From: Meloidogyne chitwoodi
Lineage: Eukaryota; Nematoda; Chromadorea; Rhabditida; Meloidogynidae
NCBI GenBank assembly: GCA_015183035.1
Contig: JACZZP010000007.1
Span: forward strand, 558,001 to 622,000
DNA length: 64,000 nt
Direction of reading: 5' to 3'
Below, one piece after another: positions 1-10,912 of the stretch (positions are counted from its first letter, which is position 1; each line of letters opens with the position of its first letter). Position numbers and translations under genes: made by a program. The notes under the pieces were generated by a model. It worked only from the letters and a program-made list of their open reading frames with translations. It did no database searches and was not told the DNA's origin.

Positions 1-57
1 CAAATCATTTTTGGGTATATTCAATTTTTAATTTCTTTATATTTTTAATAATTTCAG

Positions 58-305
58 CTTGTGGACTCTCAAATTCTCTTGATGGCTTAGATGATGATTT
101 AATAGCATGTTTCAAACCTAATGGTTCTATTGGTGAGAAGGGACTTGACATTCTTTCTGAAATGCGTACAAAATCGAAAGCAGCAGATGGGAGTTCTGAG
201 CAGTCACAGTTTGAAAATGATGAAGCCGATGATGAGGATGGTTATGGTGTAAATCTCAATGGTATAGAAGATGATCTTGATTTGTTTTTTGATATTGAAG
301 TTTAA
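58..305 (+). CDS. 3' terminal exon of a pogo/Tigger-like DDE transposase
   Basis: An exon opens after the acceptor TTTCAG (55-57 is the end of an intron) and reads for 81 residues to TAA at 303-305. It starts CGLSNSLDGLDDDLI and ends in an acidic tail (NDEADDEDG, then EDDLDLFFDIEV). The C-G-x-S-N-x-L-D-G-x-x-D-D pattern is what I know from the segment just after the DDE_1 catalytic core of Tigger/pogo/Jerky-type transposases, which also tend to have acidic tails. The repeat array and terminal-repeat-like sequence right behind it (374-510), followed by TA, fit a Tc1/mariner-superfamily element. Catalytic residues and the N-terminal HTH lie outside the window. It could be a domesticated host gene, but the element end so close behind argues against that. 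Confidence 0.6.
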
Positions 306-373
306 TATGGGTTTTTTATTAATTTTATTTTATTAATAAATTATTATATAGTAATTTATGGTTGAATTTAATA

Positions 374-512
374 GGGGGTAATTAATAGAGTGTGGAGAGG
401 GGGTAATTAATAGAGGTAGGATAATTATTTTTTCAAACTATCGCTGGAGGGGGTAATTAATGGAAGTGGGGTATTTAATAGAGGGAGGGTAATTAATCGA
501 GTAAATACGGTA
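374..512. mobile_element. 3' subterminal repeat array and probable end of the pogo-like element
   Basis: Five imperfect copies of a GGGGGTAATTAATAGAG-like unit occur at 374-390, 399-415, 449-464, about 468-485 and 487-501. The last runs into TCGAGTAAATACGG and then TA at 511-512. Read inward on the other strand the end is CCGTATTTACTCGATTAAT, which resembles pogo/Tigger-style termini with a TA target. The opposite terminus is outside the window, so the inverted-repeat status is inferred. Confidence 0.5.
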
Positions 513-544
513 ATTATAATTTTTATAAAACTTTTTTTTCTACA

Positions 545-800
545 TATTTTACTTAAATAAAAATTATTAAATTAATTTCTTTAAATTTTAAACTAAATTA
601 TTATAATTAAATATTAAATTTAATTCATTTATTTAATAACTGACTATAGAAAAAAACCATCTTGGTACTAAAACTGGTTTCAAGTAATTCACAATGATAA
701 TGGACTATGCAAAATTTATTTAAATATATTAGAAGGCGCTTTATTCAACAAAATTATTAAATTTATTTAAAACAAAATCAAAAGGAACACATTTTATATA
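545..800. repeat. Dispersed A/T-rich repeat, copy 1 (partner 58905-59150)
   Basis: Shares with 58905-59150 an ordered series of blocks, e.g. AATTTAATTCATTTATTTAAT, GCAAAATTTATTTAAATATA and TAGAAGGC...TTCAACAA. No terminal repeats or coding frame were found. The rest of 513-3000 is A/T-rich spacer in which I see nothing else supportable. Confidence 0.5.
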
Positions 801-3004
801 CTTAAGAAGACTTAAAACATTTTAAATTAGTTTTTAAAATTTATGAAATAATAATATATAATTTTGTTTGATTATGAAAATATATGTACTACCAATTTTG
901 GCATTGCATTAGCATATACAAAATGCGATGATGGCATCAATTTCGTTACCCGGTGTTCAAAAGAAGAATTCAAGTGACGATGATTTTGCCTCCAATAGAT
1001 CTAAAATTGAACGATATGTATGAAAAAATGTCCTGGAGGCTCATTACCTATATTAAAAAATTTTACTAAAAATATTTAAAAAAATATTATTAAAACAAAA
1101 TTTTTTAAATAAATAAATTAAAAACAACAAAATAAACAACAAAAAATTAAAATTTCAAATATTAACTTGAAAATGCCTGATATTTCTTCACTTTCTCAAC
1201 GTTGCCGTTTAGCCTAATATTTAATATTATATTATTAAACATTTTTATTAAATTATATTTAATTAAGCAAGATTAAATAAAAATTAAAAAATAAAAAGCA
1301 ATAATTTGAAATTTCTGAAAAATTTTAAATATACATATTTGTTTGCTTAATATAGCTTTATTTAATTATTTTATAAAATAAATAATTTAAAAAATAGAAC
1401 TATGTAGAAACTTTTTACTTGCAACAACATATTACAACAAAAATAAATTAATATATATCAAAATTTAATACTTACAATATATAATTATTATTTATTTATA
1501 GAAATATAAATTTAATTTTTAAAATTAAACTAATCATTAATAAAAACGTTTAAAATTAATAAATAAAAAATAGAAAAAATAAACATTTAACCCATCTGAT
1601 TTGATTGAAATATTTAAAAATAATTGTTTAAAATAAGACAAGGAATAATGATGGGTATTTTACAAGGATTCAGCAAATAAAGAACTAGAAAAATACATTA
1701 TTCTTTTATGGAACAAATTTTTTATTAATTTGAAAAATCTGAAATTCGTTTAATTTAAATATTTACTAAATATATTCTCCAAAATTATTAAAATAAAATA
1801 AAATTAATACACCAAATAAAAATAATAATTTTGCAAAAATCTTCAAAAAAATAATAAAATATAAGGTTTGTACAATATTTCCTAAATACAATAGTTAACC
1901 TCGCTTGCCAAATTTTTTTCAAAAACTGTAAACAGGCAATATTTAATTATTAAATAATTTTATTTTAAAATTAATAACACTGTAATGTGAGATAAATTTA
2001 TAAAATTATAATGATGAACAGATGTAGAACTCTCTGAATCAATTTAACAGGTTTACTTTTAACTTGTCAAATAAAAATATATTATTTAGAAATTAAAAAA
2101 CAATTAATTGATATAATACTTTTTATTAATTTATATTAATTTTGGAACCTTATAAAATATTTAAATTTAATTATAACAAATTAGATGCAGGAACCAATCA
2201 ACGAGTAAAAAAAAGAAATTTAACATGCTCCAATTAAAGTGTTAAATTGGAAAATAAGAAAAACCCAAGAGCTCCTTGTTGTTCATTGCACAAATATTGA
2301 ATGAAATGATTAATTTTGAGGAGCTTTTGCTGCCAATAAATTTTGATATTTAAATTAAATTTATTATATAATATTTGTTGATAAAATGTTTTGTTATATT
2401 TAAAAGTATTTTCAATCCATTTTTAATTAATTAATGAATTTATTGTTAGTAAAAAAAGCAAATACATAAGGTCCAATAAAATGTATTTTACGTTATTATA
2501 ATTAGGTAATTTAGAAAATTTAATAATTAAATAAATTCTCAAAATAAAATAAATAAAATTCAAAAATACATTGCATTAAATTTTTATCCTTTAGATATTG
2601 ATAAAATTATTAAATATTTAATTATCTAAAAAATCTTAGTTTTTATTTTTAATTAAAATTCAAATTTTTAAAAAATTTCTAATAAATGTCATTTTGGTTT
2701 TACTATCTCTATAAGTTTTAAGCAGCATGAGGCATTAAATCCAACAAATTTTCCGACTGAAGAATGTTAGTAATCTTGAACTTATTTGGTAACCAATTAG
2801 AATGATGAGTGATTTTGAAACATCTTTAATAAAGCAGAACAAATATTTCCAAAATCCATTAAATCCGGATGTATCTTTCACAATAATTTTTATTTAAAAC
2901 TATTAAGTTACAAAAATTTTTTTAATATTTAAATTTTCTATTATTTAAATATTTTATTTTTGACATGTAGAGTCCGATGGCAAGGCCACAAGGGTTATAA
3001 ATAT

Positions 3005-3115
3005 TTACTAATATTAATTATATATTTGTTTTTTAAAACCTACATTTTTATTTCCGTGAAGGAACATTTCAATAAAAATTATCATAGTTGGGAAAATAAC
3101 TAAATCGAAATAAAT
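3005..3115. repeat. Dispersed repeat, copy 1 (partner 36185-36290)
   Basis: Nearly identical to 36185-36290 over about 105 bases, including TTCCGTGAAGGAACATTTCA and ATCATAGTTGGGAAAATAAC. The unit is non-coding as far as can be read and its boundaries are approximate. Confidence 0.7.
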
Positions 3116-3309
3116 ATTTTAAAATATAAACTTTATTTGCAAAAAAGAAAAGTATTATGTATCTTTAAAAGGATGACCTTATAAAAAAGATTACGGAGTA
3201 AATTGCCCACGATTAGAACAATTCTGGCGCTCCTGGGTGGATTTCTATCTCAATTAAATAAAAAATTATTATTATTAAATTTAAAAAATAAATTTTCTTC
3301 AAAATTCAA

Positions 3310-3426
3310 TAATTTGTATGGCAATTTTGTTATTTTTCCTGTTTGCCTACACAAATTTCACATCGAATGCTTCAAATTAATTTTAATTTTAATCAAATCA
3401 ACTCGACAATATAAAATTGAAATTTA
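3310..3426 (+). pseudogene. RING-H2 finger relic, copy 1
   Basis: The reading contains CLHKFHIECFK at 3344-3376, i.e. C-x-H-x2-H-x2-C, the central C-H-H-C core of a RING-H2 ubiquitin-ligase finger. The first Cys pair and the last Cys pair are missing and the frame ends at 3426, so this is a fragment. A diverged copy with the same core lies at 20595-20621, and both sit in a repeat that continues for about 100 bases (TTTTATGAAAATATCTCAAT...). A third partial copy of the leading part (TCTGGCGCTCCTGGGTGGAT) is near 43702. Family assignment rests on the motif alone. Confidence 0.35.
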
Positions 3427-3949
3427 AATACATAGATAATTTTATGAAAATATCTCAATTAATTATAAAAATGTAAAATACTAAACTTTTAAATGTTAAA
3501 TTCTTTTTAATAAATTGTATTTAGCCAAAAATTAATAGAACTAATAAAAGATTAAATAATTTTTGGAAAGTTGGAGAAATGACTATTTATTTTCTTCAAG
3601 GGAGAGAGCCGGTAAAGATAAAAGAATCCAAAGGAAACTAAAAAATTGTAACAATGAAAATGTTAAATTATAATTTAAAAAAATATTCTCATACAGGATG
3701 GGACCCAGACTGGATAGGATATCTCATCTCACGTTTTTTAATTATTAAAAATTACATATAATTTGATCAAAAAATTAATAACATTTATAAAATAATTAAA
3801 AAATTATGTCCTAATGATTTTAATATTCATTTTATTTTTTAGATATACCTATTTAAATATATTTTATTATTGAAGGAAAAATTAGATCAATCGTCTATAT
3901 TTAAAATGTCAATTTATTATTTTAAGAAATTTAAAATTAAAGCAGACTC

Positions 3950-4150
3950 TGTGTGACAATGGGAGCCACCCTCTCCTAGGCAGTAGGAACTTAAAATAAA
4001 TAGAAGAAATTTAAATCTTTTTAATATAAAAAATCATAAAAATAAGAAAATAAATTAAAAAAATAAACTTTAAAAAATTTAAAGATTAAAAAATAATAAT
4101 AAAAATAAATAAATTTTAAAAATTCTTAATTATTTAAGAAAAAAATAAGA
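3950..4150. repeat. GAGCCAC/CCTAGGC repeat family, copy 1
   Basis: Member of a dispersed family with the landmark GAGCCACC...CCTAGGC...TAG..AACTTAAAATAAATAGAAG. Other copies lie near 16960-17030, 28674-28745, 29310-29400 and 53995-54190. The 53995 copy also shares the following 130 A/T-rich bases (AAATTAAAAAAATAAACTTT...). No coding frame is kept between copies. Confidence 0.6.
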
Positions 4151-4481
4151 ATTGTTCAGAACAAATCAGAAATATAAGTAAATAAATTTTAAAAAAAGCA
4201 GGATTTTTCAGAAAATACAGACCACATTAACAAAAAACCAAACAAAAAAATTCAATTTTCTAAACTTATCCCAAAATATATTTTCCAAAAATGTTTATTA
4301 TTATTATTATTATTTTCAAACTTATTTTTTAACATGTTTATTAAAAGCTTAAAAAAATTAATTATTACAATTAGTTCTAAAATTAACTAATTTCATAGTT
4401 AATTTTATTTATTCTATTTAATGTTTTTCAAAGTCAGACTAAAAAATTTGTCTAAAAATGTAAAGTAAAAAAAATTAATTA

Positions 4482-4998
4482 TTAATTATTTATTTTTTTT
4501 CCACTTTTTCCAAAAATTTTTATTGCGGTTCCTAAAATTTTTATTTTTTGATTACCATCCATTTTAAATACTGGGGTTGCATAATAATCATATATTAGAT
4601 GGGCATCTTCAACATATGTGGGTGTTATATAATTATATTTATAATTTTCCGTTATAAAAGCCTTAGTGAAAAAATAATCTAGCATTAATCATTTATTTTG
4701 AATTGCTCTAATTTAGTAGCTGATAAGTCATACCCATAAATTGAAATATATTTAAATTCATTCTCATTTCCAATTTGTAACGTAATATCAGTTCTATCAA
4801 GTTTCTTTTTACTAATATAAACTCTTTTACAATAAAGAATTTGACCGGTAATTTCAATAAATTTAAATTATTTATTAAAACTATCAATTATTAAAAATAT
4901 ACTTAAACGTGTGAAGATCGGGAATCCAATTCAAATAACAATAATCAATATTTGTTAAGTTGCTTAATTTGTCTATTTTTGGTACTAGATGGCTTTAA
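4482..4998 (-). pseudogene. Decayed minus-strand gene, family unknown
   Basis: Three protein-like readings follow each other on the minus strand in different frames. About 4995-4890 contains LTNIDYCYLNWIPDLHTFKY. About 4868-4690 contains ITGQILYCKRVYISKKK and FKYISIYGYDLSATKLEQF and ends at TAA. 4685-4482 starts MLDYFFTKAFITENYKYNY and ends GKSGKKINN; its ATG overlaps the preceding stop. Amino-acid use is richer and less A/T-driven than the spacer around it, so this looks like one gene broken by frameshifts rather than chance. I do not recognise the family. A nematode F-box-associated or other lineage-expanded protein would be a guess only. Confidence 0.35.
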
Positions 4999-5198
4999 AA
5001 TATTATTTCCAAATTAAAATATATCAATTCGCTTTTTTAACATTTTTATTAAATGCAAGATTTTAGAGAACCGGCTTGTAAAAATATGATTCATAAGCTT
5101 TATAAATTTAAAATAATTTATGACCTATCTTATACATTTATTTAATTATATTTAAATATTAAGTTCATAATCCTTCTTTCAGGGGCCTTTCTCAATTA

Positions 5199-5455
5199 CC
5201 CACAGATTCTGCATTCTGTGCACAGACCGCAGATTCTGCGGAGATTCTTTCTCAATTAAATTCTGCGTATGCAGATTCTGCGGCGCCCGCAGATTCTGTG
5301 GAAACACCCCAGAATCTGTGGAAAACACCCGCAGATTCTGCGGTCATAAAATTCTGCGTAAAATTCGCAGATCTGTGGTTTTTTGCCACAGAGCCACAGA
5401 ATCTCTTTCTCAATTCATTTTCTGTGGTTCTGTGTATTTTTTTCTGTGGAAAATC
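5199..5455. repeat. Left subterminal CAGATTCTGYGG array of the Harbinger element
   Basis: About ten copies of a GCAGATTCTGCGG/CAGAATCTGTGG-type motif in both orientations, interspersed with internal repeats of the terminal TTTCTCAATT. Probable multivalent binding sites for the Myb-like protein or transposase; this role is inferred. Confidence 0.8.
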
Positions 5456-5532
5456 CCTAGAATTTAAAAAATCCTTAAATTCGCCCCAAACCTTTTGTAC
5501 TTTTATTAATATTTGTTTGTTTTTAGTAAAAT

Positions 5533-6277
5533 ATGGACAAAAAAAATGCTGAAAAAAAGGAGCTTTTATTGTTAATTAAAGAGGATTTTTCAATTATTAA
5601 TGGTAAATTTTCTTCTAAAATTAGTCTTGATGAAAAAAGACAAGTTTGGGACAAAATATTTAATATTTGTAAATCGAAAAACCACGATTGGACAAGAACA
5701 CGGGACTCTAAGTGGTTATCTGGTACAAAATGGCCGTCTATAGTCAAGGAATTCAAGGTTATTTATATTTTAATAATTAATTAATTAAATAATATTTTCA
5801 GAATAAACTTGATAGAAACACTGCTACGGGAAGTGGTGGCGAATCGAGACTCAACGAAATAGATTTAATTGTTAAAGAAATTTTAGGCGCAAAATCACCT
5901 TCTTGTGAAGGCCTAAAAATACCTGATTCTGGTGTAGGAGCAGCAGAAGAATTTCAATTTTACAATCAAAAAACAAATTTTGAAGACTTTGAACTTTTAG
6001 ATGAACAATCAAAATTGAATACTCCAAAATCTGTCAAAAGAAAAAGAGCAAGTGTAGAAGGTTTTTTCAATTTTCTAACATTAAAAAATATTTTAATTAA
6101 AACAGTTGATGTAGATTATTCATACAATAAAAAAAAGAAGAATATTTGGATATTTTGATTCAAGTAGCAAAATTAAAGAAGAGGAAATTAGAATTACAAA
6201 TACAAGAACTGGAAAATCGAAACAAGCCGTCCAATATTTTTGATAAAAATTATTTAGATCTTGATTCAAATTATTAA
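5533..6277 (+). CDS. Harbinger Myb/SANT-like DNA-binding protein, 3' splice or frameshift uncertain
   Basis: Accessory protein of PIF/Harbinger that binds element DNA and helps the nuclease reach it. Exon 1 is 5533-5757 (75 residues; tryptophan-bearing helices VWDKIFNICKS, WTRTRDSKWLSGTKWPSIV, as in Myb/SANT or trihelix folds). The intron is 5758-5801 (GT...TTTTCAG) and exon 2 starts at 5802 (NKLDRNTATGSGGE...). At KRKRASVEG a second donor GTTTTT occurs at 6061. Splicing to AACAG (6101-6105) or reading through both end at TGA 6156-6158. The coiled-coil C-terminus (ILIQVAKLKKRKLELQIQE, to TAA 6275-6277) is reached only if the acceptor is AAAAG 6137 or AAGAAG 6140, or if one A is missing from the A8 run at 6129-6136. 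So it is either an unusual acceptor or a single-base lesion. Confidence 0.75.
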
Positions 6278-6309
6278 AAATTTTATTTATTAAATTGTTA
6301 TAAAAAATT

Positions 6310-7546
6310 TTATTCAAATAAACTTGTTATTTGTCGCAATTTTGTGAGTCCTTTCTGTCTTTCATTATTTCCTTCCAAATCATTTTCTTCATTGTTTTCT
6401 TCACTGTAGTTTTCATTGTTTTCCTCCTCCTCTTCATTTTCAGTAATTTCTGTTGTTGCTGTTGTACGATAATTATGCAGGGTCAAACAGGCCTTTATAA
6501 TTTCAGCAGCAAACATTGGTTCTTTTACCTGTAATCTCTTCAAACATCTGAATTAATAAAGTTTAATTTTTAATTAAATGACATAAGTTACCTAAAGGAT
6601 TCTTTTAACACGCCAATTGCACATTCTATGAGACGTCGAGTCTTCTTGTGAGAATTGTTGTATTTTTGTTCAGAATTATTTTGTGGGTTTGTTATTGGAG
6701 TGAGAAGATAATCGCGCAGGGGATATCCTGCAATATTTAAAGTATTATATGTAATTTTTATTAAATTATACCCGAATCGCCCAAAAGAACTGCACCAGGA
6801 AAAGGCCTCCAACCATTACTAAGATTTTGAAAAAGATGAGAGTTGCGAAAAACACGGGAATCATGAACACTTCCCGGCCATCGAACAGAAGCATCATAAA
6901 ATTTTAAATTTGGTCCACAAACAATCATAATATTTAGTGAATGATCGTTTTTACGATCAACAAATTGATCCTCAAAGTTGTGTGGTGCCAAAATTTTTAT
7001 CAATGTTCCATCAATACATCCAAAAATTGACGGAATACCACCCTTTTCAAAAAAGCCTGTAGCAGTATTATCTTAATTTATAAAATTTTTTAAAAGTAAA
7101 ATTAAATAATTACCAAAGTTTTCCGGATAAGCTACTATTCGTTGAAACAAATATAAATTTATGACCCTTGTTACTTGTTGTATTGCTCTACCAATTGATG
7201 CTCTTGAAGGTCCATGTGCATCACCAAGCACTCCATAAATGCTTCCTGTGGCATAAAATCTAAGAGCGGCTAAGAGTTTATCTTGAGCGGATAATGCATG
7301 GTTGGTAGCTACAACAGGTTTAAGACTATTGCCAATTTCACAAAGAAGTTGTTCAAATAAGGTTTTATCAAGACGAAATCTTTCGCGAAAATTGTCTAAT
7401 TCAAAATATTTCCTTGGCCTGTATATTTTTTCTTTTAATAACATCTGTTGTTCATCTTCTATAATTGGATTTTTACCAAAATTAAAAAACATTAATACTG
7501 AAAAGTATAACTTTTTTAAAATAAATTTTAAAAAAGAATTTAACAA
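6310..7546 (-). CDS. Harbinger DDE transposase (DDE_Tnp_4 type), four exons, apparently intact
   Basis: Cut-and-paste transposase of the surrounding element. Minus-strand exons are 7546-7114, 7071-6772, 6727-6592 and 6547-6310. All junctions are GT-AG with consistent phase, giving 368 residues with no stop. Signatures in order: ATGSIYGVLGDAHGPSRASI (HTH-like), FGCIDGTLI (first Asp), RWPGSVHDSRVFRNS, LLGDSGYPL (second Asp; exon 2/3 junction inside it), ECAIGVLKESFRCLKRLQ (Glu; exon 3/4 junction inside it), IIKACLTLHNY, then an acidic Glu/Asn-rich tail. These are the canonical Harbinger D-D-E blocks. Length is normal for the family. Met 1 is the first in frame; an internal Met at about residue 19 (MFFNFGKN) is an alternative start. 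Confidence 0.92.
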
Positions 7547-7739
7547 AATAAAATGATGAATTTTATATTGATGGATAGAGAAATGTTTGAATTATAATAA
7601 TCTTTTTAAATTTTGAAAAAATAAAATTTTTAGGCCGAGATAAAAATTTTTAAAGTTTTTCCAAAGGGCCTCGCAGATTTAAATAGCATGGTGGAATCTT
7701 TACACTGAATCATTGTATTTTCCACATAATGTAAAATAA

Positions 7740-7994
7740 TTGAGAAAGAAATGCTCAGAATCTGCGGAAAGTGCTCAGAATCTGTGGATATTTTTCTGTG
7801 GATGGAAAAGTGAATTGAGAAAGAATTCTGTGGTTTTTGCATGTTTTTTATGTTTTTGCAGAATCTGCGGAAGTTTCCACAGATTCTGCGGGTGTTTCCA
7901 CAGAATCTGCGTACACAGAATCTGTGGATAATTGAGAAAGAAATTCTGTGGTTCTGTGGTCTGTGCACAGAACCACTTCCGCAGAATTGGTGGC
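7740..7994. repeat. Right subterminal CAGAATCTGCGG array of the Harbinger element
   Basis: Mirror of the left array: repeated CAGAATCTGCGG/CAGATTCTGTGG and AATTGAGAAAGAA blocks. Together the two arrays cover roughly a fifth of the element. Confidence 0.8.
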
Positions 7995-8013
7995 TAATTG
8001 AGAAAGGCCCCAG

Positions 8014-8629
8014 GGGAAATCTATAACATGTCTATTTACAACATTTATAAATTTGAAAAATAATCATATAATTTAAAATTATTTCAAGTAAGCTCAGGTA
8101 AAATGAAATTTTATTAAACAATTAACAAGTTTGAATAGCAATTAATAAAGTCGCCGTAAGCGCAGGAGTGCCAAATAAATAAATTTTTCTAAATAAAATA
8201 AATGATTTAATTAAAATTAAATTTTCAAACAACAAAATTACTTCACAATTAAAATTTAATAAATATTATTATAATTTTTCTTTCTTCTAAAATTAAAGAA
8301 AAATTAAATAAACGTTTTTACTTCCAAAAATAAAATAAATAATTTAATTATTACTTCATATTTTTTACTTATTTTTTTAATAAAATATTATTTTCAACTT
8401 ATTAAAAATTATAACTATTTTTTATTAAATTAAAAAATTGTATTTTATAATTTTAAATTGTTTAAAAATTTTTATTTAAAAATTTAATACTAGTCTAGAC
8501 AATTCTGCAGTTAAAAATTAAGTGCCAAAGCCTCAGAAAGACTAAATCGGGTTATATACATTTAAAAATTTAAATTTAAAATAAACTATAAATAACAAAA
8601 TAATTAAAAATAAATTACAAAACATTAAA
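8014..8629. other. A/T-rich spacer
   Basis: Almost pure A/T with short homopolymers. One short less biased patch (8490-8560) shows no frame. I see nothing supportable. Confidence 0.6.
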
Positions 8630-8707
8630 AATTATTACAAAAATGAAGAACATCATAGGGCTATTACACTTGGTGCTATACCTGGAGGATTACCAAGACT
8701 TGCATAA
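8630..8707 (+). pseudogene. Relic related to the 16.2-kb membrane-protein exon
   Basis: The plus-strand reading is KNEEHHRAITLGAIPGGLPR, then LA and TAA at 8705-8707. It matches TNEHFRALTLGALPGGLSG of the exon at 16182-16540 over about 20 positions, but has drifted to local base composition. Nothing of the membrane segment remains. This makes the 16.2-kb exon part of a dispersed family and not a singleton. Confidence 0.45.
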
Positions 8708-9037
8708 GAAATATTTCAAGGAATACATAATTATTAATAATTATAAATTATCACTGTTATAAAAATACCGAACGAATTTAAAAATTACAGGGTCCACATG
8801 ATTATTTATGCATTGAGTTGAACTAAACTTTAATGATTTGTTGATCTAAATATTAAGAAGCAAGTTAGCAATATTCATACTAACACAGTAAAAAATAGAA
8901 TGTTATGGATAAGCATTAAATTAAAAAAAGAAAACTAAAGAGAATTACCTATTTATATTCGAGGGAAATTTCAATCCTGCATTAGTCCTTTGTAAATAAC
9001 AAGAAAGCTGGAAAAGAAGCAAGATTATAAGGTTAAT

Positions 9038-9229
9038 ATGGAAGCCTCAAAACGTCAAAGAATTAAAATTATCCGATATTATTTATTGAAAATATTTAAA
9101 TGCACTTTCGAGGCGATAGATTTGTATAACTCTAACTTTAATATGAAGTTGATCAAAATACTTTTTGTCAATGAAGAAATAAATAAATTAAAATTCAAAT
9201 ATCTGACAATTGCTCGTCTAATTGAATAA
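9038..9229 (+). CDS. Fragment resembling a Meloidogyne-type F-box-containing family
   Basis: 63 residues: MEASKRQRIKIIRYYLLKIF, then KCTFEAIDLYNSNFN, MKLIKILFVNEEINKLKFKY. The pattern (L-x2-I/L-F-x-C-T/A-F-E-x2-x-x-Y-N..FN.(K/E).(I)KLLF.N....L.F) resembles the middle part of a large F-box-containing family I associate with root-knot nematodes. This is recalled similarity and was not searched. No F-box, splice sites or neighbouring exons are visible, so it is probably a gene fragment. Confidence 0.3.
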   Translation: MEASKRQRIKIIRYYLLKIFKCTFEAIDLYNSNFNMKLIKILFVNEEINKLKFKYLTIARLIE

Positions 9230-9875
9230 AAGAGATAGAATATTAAGCCTGAAAATATTTAATCAAATATTTGTAAATTTTAAAGAAAAGATTAAATATT
9301 ATTAATAAAATTCTTTTAATTCTTAATTAATATAATAAGTTGAACATATAAATTCAACAATAAAAAATTAATCATTTATAATAATCCATTGAAATTTAAT
9401 TATCATTGAAATAAATATTTTAAGGCTAAATGTATATTGAATGATTAAAATTAACTTTTTGCATTAAAATTTTTAATTTAAAATTTATAATTTAAAATTT
9501 AAAATCATATTATAAATATGAAATTATTTTACATAATTATTTTTCATATAGAAGATTTCTACATGCCATCGGTTAAACAGGGCAATTGCCTAAGGATACC
9601 TTGCGCATAAGTTAAAAGATTTATTTAACTCGGATTTATTAAACTTTATGTTGCACATACGAAATTTTGTCATCCTTATAGTAATATTAATAATTTATTT
9701 TTTATTGAGATTGATTATAATTAAAATTAAAATTTTCCTTCGAATATATAGATACTTATTAAAGTTAATTTGCATATTGTTTTGTATCTCTCTTTTAGAA
9801 GGGGGAGGGATATCCAATTCATATCGAGATAAAAAAATGGAAAAAGATAATTCAAGTTTAAAGGTTAGAGACCTA

Positions 9876-10046
9876 TATCATTTGAATTATCTTCAAGAAA
9901 ATTCAAATCTGAAACTCCTGTCTAATATTTTAATTTATTTTTTCATTTTATTTAAAATATAGAAAAATTTTAAAATATAAAACGAACTAAAAAATAAATT
10001 AGCTAAATAATAAATACGAAATATCAAACCCTTATTACCAGAAAAT
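9876..10046 (+). repeat. Dispersed repeat with conserved reading, copy 1 (partner 14809-14967)
   Basis: About 160 bases are close to identical with 14809-14967. The same frame is open in both: LYHLNYLQENSNLKLLSNIL here, LYHLKYSQENSNLNLLSNIL there, suggesting descent from a coding exon. Here it is the tail of a longer hydrophobic open frame (9648-9962) whose A/T-driven Ile/Leu/Phe run I do not trust as a protein. Confidence 0.5.
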
Positions 10047-10690
10047 TAATTACCAATTTTTCTTTTCATAAAAAAATTTTTAAATTTTAAAAATAATATA
10101 ATGCATCGAATTTTAAATGGATTGAAGATATTATTGTTTCTTTGTTAAAATTATTCTTGTATGTATTAGAACAATCCAATTTAATAGACATAAATTATGT
10201 CTTAATAGATAAATACTCCTATTTATTTTTTCAAAAATATTAAAAAATGAATAAAAGAAAAAGAAGCTCTAAAATTAGAAAGAAATCAAAAGTTTAAGCT
10301 TAATAATTTTCACATGGCTTCAGGCATAATATTTTAAAGTCAACAAATTCACATGGCGAACCCTTTTAACTAATTATTACAATTAGATTTTTTACATTCA
10401 GACATGATGATCTTTGTTTAAAAAAGTAATTTTTATATAAATTAAAATGTATTTTATTTTATTTTTTATAAAATTTATAATAAGTATCCTTCAACTGACA
10501 AATATACTAGTCCGATTCTCCTTAAATGTGTACGAGCAAAAATTTTCAATCTGTCGCATTCTTGATTAAGATGTAAAAATAAATAAATATATTTAAATCA
10601 AATAAAGAAATATATTAAAATAAATAATATTTAAAATAATTTAATAAAAAAGTGCAAGGTAATTAAAAAATATAAACAAAAAAGGGAAAA
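10047..10690. other. A/T-rich spacer
   Basis: No repeat or frame of note. A few short less-biased patches (10320-10410, 10490-10570) show nothing recognisable. Confidence 0.6.
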
Positions 10691-10810
10691 AACCTTTAGA
10701 CAAGTTTTATCCTCTATGGAGCTTAGAGGAAACTCAGTCAATGATAATTTTTTTAAAACATGTTATAAATTTTATTAAGTTGATAGGACTGGTGAAGATT
10801 TTTGTTGGAG

Positions 10811-10912
10811 ATGGAAGAGATTTATCTCGAACAACGCTTGACAGCCGAAGAACAACATCAAATAGAGCAGCATCGAAAAAAAATGTTGCAGATAGGACAT
10901 CAAACGACGTAA
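10811..10912 (+). pseudogene. MEEI-family small reading frame, copy 1, inside a repeat
   Basis: 33 codons from ATG to TAA: MEEIYLEQRLTAEEQHQIEQ, then HRKKMLQIGHQTT. A paralogue at 52277-52363 starts at the same ATG context and reads MEEINPEFYLTAEEKKEQHQ, so the frame start and the LTAEE core are shared between distant copies. Highly charged, predicted helical. It sits in a repeat (about 10700-10990) whose flanks are found again at 11430-11625 (CTCAGTCAATGATAATTTT..., GTCTGAATCTCTTATAAAAA...) with the coding core deleted. Family unknown. Confidence 0.35.

Larger units (their letters stand above)
5183..8010. mobile_element. Complete PIF/Harbinger DNA transposon
   Basis: Perfect 16-bp terminal inverted repeats GGGCCTTTCTCAATTA (5183-5198) and TAATTGAGAAAGGCCC (7995-8010) are flanked by the 3-bp direct repeat CAG at 5180-5182 and 8011-8013. 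A 3-bp target duplication is the hallmark of PIF/Harbinger. Inside are the two genes this superfamily carries, in convergent orientation with a 32-base gap: a Myb/SANT-like protein on plus and a DDE transposase on minus. The element is 2828 bases long. Because the transposase appears intact, the copy is young or recently active. Confidence 0.93.

Noticed and set aside
5298..7968. Several Harbinger-internal frames on the opposite strands of the two genes or in the subterminal arrays.
   Set aside because: Shadows of the transposase, Myb-like gene or CAGATTCTGCGG arrays.
9648..9962. 104-codon Ile/Leu-rich frame.
   Set aside because: Composition is explained by A/T bias; only its last part, shared with 14809-14967, was kept as a repeat.
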